Source: Gliomastix tumulicola (lineage: Eukaryota > Ascomycota > Sordariomycetes > Hypocreales > Bionectriaceae). From it: 64,000 nucleotides of DNA. Below, one piece after another: positions 21,849 to 32,702 of the stretch (position 1 is the stretch's first letter; the number at the start of each line of letters is the position of its first letter). The DNA lies in the NCBI GenBank assembly GCA_001599755.1, contig BCHX01000005.1:2166409-2230408 (forward strand), read 5' to 3'. The notes beneath the pieces are model-generated. The model ran no database searches. It was not told the origin of the DNA and saw only the letters and a list, made by a program, of their open reading frames with translations. The translations under genes were made by a program, and so were the position numbers.

Positions 21849-24377
21849 GACTCCTCGCGGTTGTTCCACGCCTGTCTGGCATGCACGCTACGACAGTTCG
21901 CGCATGGCGAGTTCAGCCATCCCCGGGCTTCTCAATCTCATTTTGTCGACAATACAAGACAGCGCGAACGACGGCAGGTGCTCGCTGCATAATCTGCTGT
22001 CTCTGGAGCGACTCGGGGAAGATTCCAGCACGCGGCAGATCCTCAGCCTCCCGGAAAGGCAAGACAAGATGAGGATCACCACAAGGAGACTGTCTCAGGG
22101 GACGCTGAGAGGGCTAGCGACCAGCAGGCGAGGAACGCCATCATACCAGTCGATTGCAAGGGCCTAGATACTGATGCTCACCGCGCGTCGACATGTTGCC
22201 CGTGGTGATTCAATCTAGAGCTAGTACAGTAGCTTCTTCTACTACCCCTTTAACAAGCGGCGGCTGTGACATATGATGGAAATGAATGCTTTTCGATCCA
22301 GTCTTCCCCATCATACATTGCAAATGCCGGACCATGCGTAGGTAATGAGCTCATGGAAGTGCAGTGCCGGGATCTACAGAGAGGGCAATCTTAATAGCTG
22401 CACGATAAGGGCTAGCGGCTTGGAGGGCTGGCGCCTGCTTCTGCATGGGACATGATAACGAATTGTCTCTAAACCGAGAGGTGCAGCACATCTAGACATT
22501 CAATATGACACGTCGGGTCTACGACGGCCGAAGCTGTGGACGGGTTTGTAGAACCAGGACTCGGGAAGGAGCACAAGCATCAGGACAAAGACGAAGCGGT
22601 TACGACGCTTCTCGAAGACCGGTCGGCCCAGTGTAACCTTCCGAAGATGCCAAGATGGAACCCTCACAAGGGCCTTTGGTAGTGTCGACCTGAGACGCTC
22701 GCCTTTGTGGAGGGGAGAGGGGATTGGTGGGTCGTTGACTGATGATGATGATGAACGACGTTCGATGATCGGATCCAGGACGGCGACCAAGCTGAAGGGG
22801 CTCGTCGAGCGATTCGCGTCGACGAAGGATGGGATTGTGGTTGTTGGATTATCGAACGCCAGCTGTCAGCTTGTCAGCTCTAGTCGCCCTCGACCGTTTT
22901 CACCTGCCCTCAAAGATTCAATATTGGAGCGACATGGGGAGGCCGGGTGTCATCAGCGATCTGTGTAGCGCGGCTCGCCATTCGCCAATGCTCAAGGCCG
23001 CCATCATCTCCCTCATCCTTATCCCAGTCCTCCAGCCAGCAGGCCTCCATCCGTCTGGTGTTGGTCTTGCCCTGGCCCTGACCTCCTGGCCCAGCAGCGC
23101 CCGCTCGAACCATTTGTGGAGTCGAGATTGGGGGCAGGGGGGTTGGATTGGCGTCCAAGCTGCTTCTGTTTCCTGGACCTTTTTTGATCCCGGTCGCAGA
23201 CGCGGCCTGGAGTTGTGGTCGATTGTCTTTGAGGAAAGCTCCGGCGTGTTGTATTGTCGCCCGTCAGCAGCAGGCGTTTAGAAATGCACGGCGTAGCAGG
23301 TCGGACACACCGACCGTGCGCATTACGTTTCGACCGCAGCAGTGCGGCGATGGTGACAGGCAGTTAGTCAGGCATTAGAGGAAGGTATCATCCGAGCGGC
23401 GACACGTCGGGGGGATCAGCTCAGTCTCATGCAGCCGGACTGAAATGGTCGAGCTTGGTGTGCTGAGTCTGCTGAAGGCCGCGGAGTGCGCCCATGGATT
23501 AGGCCTGCAGGCGCCCCTTGGCTCGGCCTGTCGGGTCCCTGTAAACCACGGTCGTTAGCGCTATCAGCCCCCCCTGGGAGTGCAACGGTCCACTGTAATG
23601 GCACCGCAGCTCACTAAAAAAGCTCCGGGCGCTATGGAGTTCGTACCAGGTCCTCCACCAGCAGAAACCACAGACTGAGGTTCTGCTGCTGCGACTCCTC
23701 CTGCTCACGGGACGGTCCCAAGGTTGCGCTGCTTCTCATTCTGCTTCCCCGACCTACTCCATCCGTCAGCCTGCCTTTCTTTCCCCTCAAGGCCCTCACT
23801 CGCTTAATTCCTATTCGTAATCGCAGGCCGTTGATCTCGCTGCTTTTTCGTTTTTTTCTGTCTTTCGTTCTCGTCCCTTTAATTCGTTCGACACCAACAC
23901 AAACACCGCGTTCCAGCAACCTCTCCTGTCTTACATAACGGCAGCCTTCCTACCAGGCTTTCTCAGGATCATTGTCTTAGATCCCCTGGGTTTCCTTCGT
24001 CACCAGCATTCTTGCGCCGTCTTTTTGCATTCGTTGATCTTTTTTTGTTCTTCGTCTTTTCTTGTCTCCAGCCTCTTGTTAGAGATGCTTTCGATTAATC
24101 CTTAATATCGTAATCCCACATCCGCTAGCCACTTGGCTTACTACGCATCGACAACTCTTCGACGGACCTCGACCTCGAAAGATCAGCAACCACCGACGAC
24201 CCAGGCGGCCTCGCTCCCACACACCCAGTTTCCAGTTGAGACAGACGAGTTTCGAACCCGCAACGCCGATCCGTCGCCACCAGCGTTTTCCCCCCTCGGC
24301 AACATAAAGACTCCCGCGGCGCCTTCTTGTCCTAGATGAGCGGCCAACCTTAATTTTCGAACCGGTCTGCCTGCACG
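21849..24377. other. Intergenic region, 2.5 kb
   Basis: This is the largest gap in the window. The last 900 bp before the aspartic protease ATG is pyrimidine-rich on the + strand (runs of T and CT near 23800-24070), fitting a long promoter or 5' leader. An open minus-strand frame at 22862-22500 looks weakly coding and is discussed as a finding. A (GAT)n run lies near 22740. Confidence 0.45.
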
Positions 24378-26105
24378 ATGCGGTCGGTTGTGGCCCTGAC
24401 GCAGCTGGCACTATGGGCTTCAACAGCACACGCTTTCTTCCCCTTCACGCCGAAGTGGCTTAAGGAGAGCAGAGAGAAGGCGGAGAGGGACGTGCGGAGG
24501 AACATCGAAGAGAGCCAGGGAAGTGATGGCGTCTCTTTTGCCATCAAGCAGCGGGATGGTCAGGTATGGACTATGACGCGGCCTCGATGTTCCGCATAAG
24601 CTTGCTGACCATAGCAACAGCCCTCAACAGTCACCCCGAAACAGATTGCGCGAGAAGCAGCACGATTAGCTGCCAAGTACGATACGAGGGAATCCACGAC
24701 CGACGAGCTGGCGAGGAGACAGAACAACTACGACATTGTGGAAGCCAGTGACACGGACGAGGCGGACGCCACTGGTATTCACCAGGATGGAACCGATTAC
24801 TCGTACTTCATCTCAGTCGAGCTGGGCTCCAAAGCGAAGGAACTGCACATGTTGATTGACACCGGTGCTGGCTCGACATGGGTGATGGGGTCCGACTGCA
24901 CTACCGAGGCCTGCAAGCTGCACGACTCTTTCGGCCCCGACGACTCGGATACCTTCAAGGCCTCCAGCGATGACTTCACAATCACGTACGGAACTGGACG
25001 CGTCAAGGGCATCTTGGTTACCGACACTCTGAGCGTTGCTGGCTTGAGCCTCAGCTACAAGCTGGGTGTTGCTTCCGAGACGTCTAACGACTTCGTCAAT
25101 TTCGCGTTTGACGGCATCCTCGGCCTTTCGATGAACGATGGCGCCAACGACAACTTTCTGCAGTCTATTTCCGATGCGAAACTTGTCGATGCCAGCGTCT
25201 TTGGAGTGTCGCTGCACCGAGCTTTGGATGGGAACAATGACGGAGAGATCAAGTTTGGGGGTGTCAACAGCGACAAGTTCACTGGTGACATTTCGTACAC
25301 GTCGACGAACCGAGACAATGGTGATTGGGCCATCGAGATCGAAGAGATGTCCTACGATGGCAAGAAAGCAGGTGTCGGCGGTGTGTCAGCGTACATTGAC
25401 ACGGGCACTACATTTATCTTTGGTCCCCAGGAGCTCGTCAAGAAGCTTCACGACACCATCCCTGGAGCCGAGTCTGCCGATGGGATGGCATACAAGGTTC
25501 CCTGCGATAGCGAAAGGACGCTTAGCTTCACCTTTTCTGGCGTTGACTACACCGTCTCGCCCAAGGACTGGATCTCCCCAGTCAACAACGCTGGCAAATG
25601 CACCAGCAACATCTACGGGCAGGAGGTTGTCCGTGGGTCTTGGCTACTCGGCGCCGCGTTTATTAAGAATGTCTATGCCGTCTTTGACAGGGACCAGAAG
25701 CGTATTGGTAAGCTTATATCAGACAGTCAACCACCGTTCCTCGTGTCACTATGCTAACTGGTTTACCATTCAGGTTTCGCCCATCATGTTGAGGGATCTG
25801 ATACACCCACTTCTACCGCTGCCGAGAGCTCGACTAGTGCACAGCCGACGGAGTCTGCTCAGTCTACAACGGACAGCACATCCTCCTTCGTGACGACGAC
25901 ATTCTCGTCGGGAACGACGTCGCCCACTGCGCCGACTGTCGGGCTGGGCCAGGAGAGCGTGGACTCGAGTGCGCAGTCGTCGGCAACGGCTGAGGAGACG
26001 TCTGAGGCCTCAGGAGGACCTGATGCAGACTCCTCCGCACTCATGAGCTATTCCTCGTCGCTGTTTGCAGTCTGCATAGGGACGGTTGTGGCTTTGATGG
26101 TATAG
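24378..26105 (+). CDS. Secreted pepsin-like aspartic protease, probably GPI-anchored
   Basis: Three exons, 24378-24563, 24621-25707 and 25774-26105, give 534 residues. A signal peptide (MRSVVALTQLALWASTAHA) is followed by a propeptide of roughly 85 residues. The two catalytic motifs are LIDTGAGSTWV (Asp about 142) and YIDTGTTFIFG (Asp about 322), with a flap ITYGTGRVKG. After the protease core there is a 100-residue Ser/Thr-rich stalk and a hydrophobic C-terminal segment preceded by small residues, the pattern of a GPI attachment signal. This fits yapsin/OpsB/CtsD-type cell-surface proteases acting on wall or secreted proteins. The second intron falls just after the core, at a domain boundary. 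Confidence 0.9.
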
Positions 26106-27093
26106 ATGCATGTCAATAGCCATGTATAAAACTGGCGTGAGAGCTGCGAAGGCTCTTACAAATCTACGGGAGGGACTGTACATGTTCCTATGGCCACGTT
26201 TACTGGCCTTTCATTTAATCTCAGGAAGATATAGGCCGATGATAGGGGCTCGTCGTAGAGGACGAGCCGCTGCGTGGAGGAAAGGGAACTGGGTTCCACT
26301 GCGAATACGATCATGATACCCGCATGGTGTGGAGGATACCTACAGATGGACTTTTAGCGATATGCCATGTAATATAGACAGAATACGAGGAGCTCCCGGT
26401 GCGTCTGTTTCGACAAAAAGAATGAATTCCATCACGGCAAGAATCGGCTCAGCAGGACTGTGAGCATCTTTAGTGGCGACGCTCGGTGACGGGGTGATTT
26501 GAGTCCGATGTTCTCCTGAGTCAGTCCTGCTCAGGGGCTGACAGAAAAAGCAGGACTGATAAAATTCGTTTCCTGCCCTAAAAACGGCAGGGGTCGCGGC
26601 GTCGGGTTGTCGGATTCGCGGCAAAACCTAATACCTGGGGTAACGCTTTTTGTGTCACCCACTCTCCCGCCAAGGCTCAATTGCCATTCACGGAAACCCC
26701 CCATAATTTGCATTTCGATCCACTGTGAACTTTAACAGATAGCGCTCTCACTCTCTGTCGACTTTCTCTTTTATCTGACATCAGCGGTTGTACGTCTACC
26801 TAGCTTGAATCAAGTTCGGGTATTTTTCTTATCTCTTATGAAGGCCCTTCGTTGTTCTCCCTAGATTATTCCGTTTTTCTTTGCTTACGATCTTTATTCT
26901 TATCCGTCTCGTTTCTCTCTTCTGTGTCTGCCGCCTTCGCGAGACTTCGACAGACGTTGACCGTTGGAACTTCTCGACCGTTGAAAAACAGCCCGCAAAC
27001 GGCCCCCCCTCTCCGGGTTCAGATTGCTCTCCTCCGGACGCCCCGTTACTCGACAATGCTCCGGACAACGTCGGCATCTTCTTCCCATCCGCG
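26106..27093. other. Intergenic region, 1.0 kb, with AGCAGGACTG repeats
   Basis: This spans the 3' flank of the protease and the promoter/5' leader of the AVT2-like gene. The 10-mer AGCAGGACTG occurs at 26451-26460, inverted at 26522-26531, and again at 26549-26558. The last 250 bp is T- and CT-rich. A frame open upstream of the AVT2 ATG lacks an ATG and is treated as leader. Confidence 0.5.
26451..26558. repeat. Three copies of AGCAGGACTG, one inverted
   Basis: Direct copies lie at 26451-26460 and 26549-26558, with the reverse complement CAGTCCTGCT at 26522-26531. All are exact over ten bases within 108 bp, about 540-640 bp upstream of the AVT2-like ATG. Confidence 0.7.
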
Positions 27094-28974
27094 ATGACGC
27101 AGGCCGAGAAGACGGGCGATGCGAGCCCCTCCGAGGAGAACAGAGGCCTGCTGGCGGGCGACGGCGACTTCGACGGGGAGGACGACGACCTGGTGGTGCA
27201 CCGCGGCTCCGAGCGGATCGGCAACGGGCACGTGAAAGATGGTGGCGGCGGCGGCGGCGGCGTCAACGGCGAGGATCATGCTGAGGACCAGCCGCTGCCG
27301 ACGCCGCGGTCTGCGCACCGCGTGCGCTTCGACCTCACGCCGGCCGTCATGGGCCAGGAGAACGGCTCCTCCGACTCGCACCACCACCACCGATTCAGCG
27401 TCGAGGACCCGGAGCGCTTCAGCACCGACTCGCACCACCGCATGCCGCTGCTGACGGACATGGAGGCGCCGAGCGTCGCCGTCGCGAACCAGTGGGACGA
27501 CGACGACGAGGACGGCACGACGAGCCAGCTGGAGCGCGACATGCGGCGGCCCAAGTCGGGCATGCGCTCCGCCTTCATGAACATGGCCAACTCCATCATC
27601 GGCGCGGGCATCATCGGGCAGCCGTACGCGATGCGCCAGGCGGGCCTGCTCTCGGGCACGCTGCTCCTCGTCGGGCTGACGGTCCTCATCGACTGGACCA
27701 TCTGCCTCATCGTCATCAACAGCAAGCTCAGCGGCACGAGCAGCTTCCAGGGCACCGTCGAGTACTGCTTCGGCAAGCCGGGGCTCATCGCCATCAGCGT
27801 CGCGCAGTGGGTGTTTGCGTTTGGCGGCATGGTCGCGTTTGGCGTCATCGTGGGCGATACGATCCCGCATGTGCTGAAGGCCGTGTGGCCTGATCTGCCG
27901 GATCTGCCTGTTATTGGTTTGCTGGCCGATCGGAGGGTGGCGATTGCTGTGTTCTGCATGGGCGTGAGCTACCCTCTCACGCTGTACCGAGACATTGCCA
28001 AGGTAAGCGGATGATAGTCGGACAAGGCGGGTTAGAACTGCAAGTGTTAAAAATATTCGTGCTAATTGTTGTGATAGCTGGCCAAGGCGAGCACCCTTGC
28101 CCTTATTGGCATGCTCATTATTGTCGTGACGGTGCTGGTTGAAGGTCTGCTTGTCCCCTCTAAGGAGAGGGGCGACTTCAACCTCCCGATTCTGACCATC
28201 AATGGCGGCATCTTCCAGGCCATTGGCGTCATTTCCTTCGGTGCGTAGCCTATCTATCTACTGGTCCCCAATAGTGAATCCCGTCCGTCTAATATGTATT
28301 CCCAGCCTTCGTGTGCCACCACAACTCCCTCCTCATCTACGGCTCCCTCAAGACCCCCACCATCGACAACTTCTCCCGCGTCACGCACTACTCGGTCGGC
28401 GTATCGACAGCAGCCTGCCTGATCATGGCGCTCTCGGGCTTCCTCGTCTTCGGCGACAAGACGCTCGGCAACGTGCTCAACAACTTCCCCGACGACAACT
28501 CCTTCGTCAACGTCGCGCGCCTCTGCTTCGGCCTCAACATGCTCACGACGCTGCCCCTCGAGGCCTTTGTCTGCCGCGAGGTCATGGAGACGTACTTCTA
28601 CCCGGACGCGCCCTTCAGCCTGCGCCGCCACCTGCTCTTCAGCACGGGGCTCGTCGGCGGCGCGACGGCCATCAGTCTGCTGACGTGCGACCTCGGCGCC
28701 GTGTTCGAGCTCGTCGGCGCCACGAGTGCTGTTGCTATGGCGTATGTCATGCCGCCCATGTGCTACATCAAGCTCACGACGCGCAGCTGGCGGACGTACC
28801 TGGCGTACGGGGTCGTGGCGTTTGGGTGCGCCGTCATGGTGATTAGTGTGATTCAGGCCGTCGACAAGATTGTCAACGGTGAGTCACTCCCCCTTCTCCC
28901 ACTCTAGCATCCAAATAAACTAGACGAAACTAACACACAATCTAGGCACGGAAGGCGGAGCGCAGTGTACGTGA
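27094..28974 (+). CDS. AVT2: Amino acid transporter, AAAP family (AVT2/SLC38-like)
   Basis: Four exons, 27094-28002, 28078-28240, 28306-28878 and 28946-28974, give 557 residues; the last exon encodes only nine codons. The first 160 residues are acidic and disordered, with a poly-Gly run and His-rich patches (SDSHHHHRF). The transporter begins at MRSAFMNMANSIIGAGIIGQ, the conserved first helix of the family. About eleven hydrophobic segments follow, including GTVEYCFGKPG and a conserved FVCHHNSLLIY segment. Yeast Avt2 and mammalian SLC38A7/A11 are the closest family members I recognise; vacuolar amino-acid transport is the probable role. I chose ATG 27094 because longer upstream frames have no ATG. 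Confidence 0.85.
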
Positions 28975-29668
28975 AGGACTCACCCTTTCCATTCCTTCAC
29001 GTCACTTGTATGATATCTATTCTAGAAACGGGGGGACAAGGAAAAACGTCCAACTCGTTAACGGTTGTTCATGGCTACGACAAAAAACTACTACGGCAAG
29101 ACGAACTTAGAACAAAGGGCCGTCATCTTCTCGCCCTCCCCCCCCAGAACCTGTACAATTCTATTGCGTGTCACATACTACATACTGCCCCTTCCATAGA
29201 CACCAGCGCGCGCTGCCCTGTTTATTATCCGTCTTTGTATCACTACCGCAAACCGACTGGGGCGCTTGTTCTTTATCTTGGACACGATGAGAATGGCAAG
29301 AAGGAGTTTTATGAGATATTTATGCTTTTTTTTGAGATGGTCATTATACCACACTGCCTTTTGATAGTAGAAATGTACATCTCCTCCCATGGTCTGTCTC
29401 CTCGGGGCATCTCCGTTGGGACATCACGAGGTAAACATCGATAACCCGGGGTTCCCCCCTTTCTCACCACGGGTCTCCCACGCCAAGAACAGTTCCGTCA
29501 GACCAATGTGCAAAAATATACGCCTCCCGACGTCACAAGGCAAAGACCGCCTCACTGCCCTCAAGGAGGTGTGGAACCCAAGTGCACCCCCCCCCTCTCT
29601 CTCCTCTTTACTGTAAAGTCCGTCCCATCTCCTAACGTAGCAAAAAGGCTCCCCCTTGGCGGGTGAGG

Positions 29669-29940
29669 GGTCACCACCGGCAACCCTCGGTGGAGTCTTG
29701 GTGATAATCAGGACGACCTTCATAGGATGGTGACCTGTCATAGGAAAAGGCCGAACTAGCTAAGTGGCTTTCGCCGTGGGGACACGGTCTAGAAAACACC
29801 TATCATCGGGCGTGTCCTAGGTCACCCAAGGTTAGAAAGAGGAGATGGGTAAGGAAGAAAAAAGTGCAAGTTTGACGAGGCCGGCGTGGGCAGAATGTGA
29901 CTTCCCCGCTTTGATAGACATGATGCTGTTCCAGGTGACC
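29669..29940. promoter_or_regulatory. Cluster of four GGTSACC sites upstream of the 33-residue peptide gene
   Basis: Sites are GGTCACC at 29669-29675, GGTGACC at 29729-29735, GGTCACC at 29820-29826 and GGTGACC at 29934-29940. The two forms are reverse complements, so orientation alternates. They lie 192-463 bp before the ATG at 30132. By simple base odds this heptamer pair is expected about 0.03 times in such a stretch. Confidence 0.6.
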
Positions 29941-30038
29941 TTATAGGTAGGTAATAGGTAGGCAGAGCAATTCTATATCAAGCCCGTGTTTCCTCCCCTC
30001 TTCTTCTTCTTCTCGACCCCTCATCAAACACACTCTTG

Positions 30039-30058
30039 TCTCTCTCTCTCTCTCTCTC
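30039..30058 (+). repeat. (TC)10 microsatellite in the leader of the 33-residue peptide gene
   Basis: Ten uninterrupted TC dinucleotides lie 74-93 bp before the ATG. Pyrimidine tracts near start sites are common in highly expressed fungal genes. Confidence 0.85.
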
Positions 30059-30131
30059 CAAACAACCAGATCAACAAACAACAAAGCACAACACAAGTCC
30101 TACTTAGACACTCTACTACAAGACATACACG

Positions 30132-30356
30132 ATGCAGCCTGTCAACGGTCACGGTACCTGCCCCAAGTGCAGCTCCGCCATCGCCGGCGAGACTAAGACC
30201 TGTGGCAGCTGCGGCGCTGTGAGTAAACCGCTTCTCCTTCTCGTGTTCCTCATCCTTTTGCCCCCCCCCTCCCCTCCAACAACGTCCTATACTATATCAT
30301 TTCCAGAACCTGCCTAGACTAACGCCTTCTGTGTGTCATAGACCTGCCCTGCCTAG
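30132..30356 (+). CDS. 33-residue cysteine-rich peptide, metal-binding-like
   Basis: Exon 30132-30218 encodes 29 residues and exon 30342-30356 the last four plus stop. The 123-nt intron begins GTGAGT, has a CTAAC branch and ends CATAG. The product contains five cysteines: CPKC (10-13), CGSC (24-27) and a final CP (31), with Gly, Ser and Lys between, and no signal peptide. Two CxxC pairs suggest zinc or copper binding, similar in style to small fungal metallothionein-like or stress-induced peptides. An earlier acceptor at 30306 would read through to a long Pro-rich frame without a CP ending, so I prefer the second. The elaborate promoter and pyrimidine leader support a real, probably highly expressed gene. 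Confidence 0.75.
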
Positions 30357-31502
30357 ATTTTCCCACGTGCGAACCCCCCCGCCCCCGCCACCCTGAACTT
30401 ATCAGCATGACACGGCGTCTGCCTACGTAGGGCGCGCGCGCAGAGGACAATGAATAGGTCTGGCCATGTGATAATCTGGACGGTGGGGACAATGGCGGGA
30501 AGACTGAAGGAAGGCCCAGGCTATTCGACCATAGCCTCGGGCGAATAGAATACCAGGGAAGAGGAATGCTCTGAGATAGGCAAACACAGCCAGCCATTCT
30601 CCTTTGTCTCGCAATAACGACAACGCCTCCTTTGCCAACCCGGTGACATGTTAAGTGACATGTTGAGAACACACTCCAACCCAGCAGTCACGCTGCCCTA
30701 GCCAGCCACGGCCAGCTTTCATGGTCACGCTGTGAGAGAGCATCGACGTACCGATAAGCAAATATGAAATTCAGGCTCCCAGGCAAACGTGCCTCCCCTT
30801 CAGATCTAGATAACAACAACAAACGCAGGACGAACAGCAGAAGATATGATGGTGATGATGAGGATATTGAAGAAGAGGAAGCCCACAAGCAAGTGTAACA
30901 GAAGACGAAGATTTATCAAGTAGTTTAGCCGATCCCGTGGAAGAACCAGGTCCGCCAACCCAGGCGCGTCACCACACCCACGATTAATAAAGCTTCTACA
31001 TCCCGCTCGCACTTCTCGATCTGGCCAGTCCTCAACCACAGGGTAACGAAAAAAAAGGAGGAAAAAAAAACAAGGAAGTAGCACATTGTCCCAAAATTCA
31101 GGCCCGCCATCCCCTGATACGCAACAGAGATACATAAAAACGAGCCTCGCTTGCCTGCTCGGGTTGTGGGTAAACCAGAGAGCATCGTCGAGCTTTCCAG
31201 TCTCGAACCAGTATGTCGATATGTAGATTCCAACCTTGAAGAGAGAAAAAAGGTCGTCGTCTAGGTAGCAAATTACCGCGTCACCGGCTCCGCGGAAACA
31301 TGAGCTGGTGTATTCAGAGCTCCGGTGCCGGTAACTCTGGAGCGAACGGTTCCCCGGGAAAGACTCAGTCTGTCTTCTCTCTCCAAAGTAGTTGTCAAAA
31401 AGTCTCGGTCGGCGCGAAGTAAAAGAATATGACGGAGTATCCATGGGCCGACGGAGTTGTTGTCAACAGGGAACGCATCCGTGTAGAGAGTGCATGGTGC
31501 AT
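30357..31502. other. Convergent intergenic region, 1.15 kb
   Basis: This contains the 3' regions of the peptide gene and RHO1. A 212-codon minus-strand frame at 30806-31444 starts without a supported ATG and lies just after the RHO1 stop; I regard it as 3' UTR. No gene assigned. Confidence 0.5.
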
Positions 31503-32702
31503 TTAGAGAACCAGGCACTTCTTGTGGCTCTTGCTTCGGCTGCTTCGCGAGAGGAGAGCAGCGCGAGTAGCGTGCTCGAACACCTCACGAACGCCCTCGT
31601 TGGTCTTGGCCGAGCACTCGAGGTACTTGTAAGCGCCAATCTTCTTACGAATCTCCTCACCCTGTTTCAAACAAGTCAGCCATCTGCGCCACTGGTACAT
31701 GCCACCAGGCCATGCCGACTCTCGTAGGCATAGCTCGGCGGTCTTGGTAGAAGCGAGAAAACTTACCTCCTCAGGTGACACGGGCTTCTGGCTCGTCTTA
31801 CGCAGCTCCTCGATGGTCTTCTGGTCGTATCGCAGATCCTTCTTGCAGCCAACAAGGATGATGGGCAGGCCCTGGCAGAAGTGCAGAACCTCAGAGATCC
31901 ACTATCACAGGACAAGGCGTCAGCATCGGGATACAGAATTGGGCACGGCCGCAGCGCCATCAGGGAATCGGTGCATACCTTCTCCTGGACGTTGTCGAGG
32001 GAGTCGGGGGAGTCAATCGCGAAGCAGATCAGGATAACGTGGGAGTCGGGGTAGGACAGGGGTCGGAGACGGTCGTAGTCCTCCTGGCCAGCCGTATCCC
32101 AGAGGGCCAGCTCAACGTGCTTGCCATCAACCTCGACGTCGGCGACGTAGTTCTCGAAGACGGTGGGGACGTAGACCTGCAGTGAGTCAGCCACGTGTGC
32201 CTTGCCTTGGACATGCAAAAACTACGTGTTTGCTGGGCATTGGTGAAGGGGAAATTGTAGAACAATCGGCGCCGCGAACGGCGGTGCGTCTATCGTGGCG
32301 GATGCCGCGACGACGCACGTCATCGAGTTCGATCAAGCTGGGGAAGAAGCAAGGGCCTAGTGGCAGGATTTATTTCTTACCTCGGGGAAGGTGCCCTTGG
32401 AGAAGACGCTGTGATGCACTGATTAGCAGGTTGTCCACGACCAGATAAGGGTAGCCAGCTAGCTCGCTCCGCAGGCAGATTGCCTCGATTCAGGAAATGA
32501 AGGAAAAGACAGGCGATGGAGACGAGAGAGCTGGATGGACAGGCATCGCAGCGGTGGTGATGATGGACAAGGCGTCGCGGGTGGGAGGGCAGCTGTCGAG
32601 CGAGGCACTGGCAAACGGGATGCGTCCAACTCACATCAACAAGCAGGTTTTACCGCAGGCACCGTCGCCGACGATGACGAGCTTCCGGCGAATCTCGGCC
32701 AT
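31503..32702 (-). CDS. RHO1: Rho1 small GTPase
   Basis: Five exons, 32702-32635, 32408-32381, 32176-31979, 31901-31767 and 31661-31503, give 195 residues, the standard Rho length. The second exon is only 28 nt. Motifs are all present: P-loop GDGACGKTC (12-20), switch I YVPTVFENY, DTAGQEDYDRLRP, the GCKKDL specificity loop, ECSAKT, and a polybasic end with CAAX box CLVL for geranylgeranylation. Rho1 activates glucan synthase and protein kinase C in the cell-wall integrity pathway at the plasma membrane. Two introns near the 5' end exceed 200 nt, longer than others here. It is essential in studied fungi. Confidence 0.95.

Larger units (their letters stand above)
28975..30131. other. Intergenic region, 1.15 kb, rich promoter of the 33-residue peptide gene
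   Basis: The left part is the 3' flank of the AVT2-like gene. The right part, from about 29640, contains four GGTCACC/GGTGACC sites, a duplicated TCATAGGA (29720 and 29738), and a (TC)n tract at 30039-30058 close to the gene start. No other gene seen. Confidence 0.55.

Noticed and set aside
26881..27093. N-terminal extension of the AVT2-like protein
   Set aside because: The frame is open but contains no ATG; the first in-frame ATG is at 27094 and the region is T-rich leader.
27046..27959. Two long minus-strand frames across the AVT2-like gene
   Set aside because: They lie antisense to a clear transporter exon and have composition typical of reverse-complemented GC-rich codons.
30306..30360. 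Alternative acceptor at 30305 for the 33-residue peptide
   Set aside because: It would replace the short TCPA ending by a long Pro-rich frame without stop nearby; the later acceptor at 30341 keeps the Cys pattern and gives a prompt stop.
30806..31444. 212-codon minus-strand frame after RHO1
   Set aside because: It follows the RHO1 stop on the same strand, lacks a credible start and has T-rich low-complexity codons, so 3' UTR is more likely.
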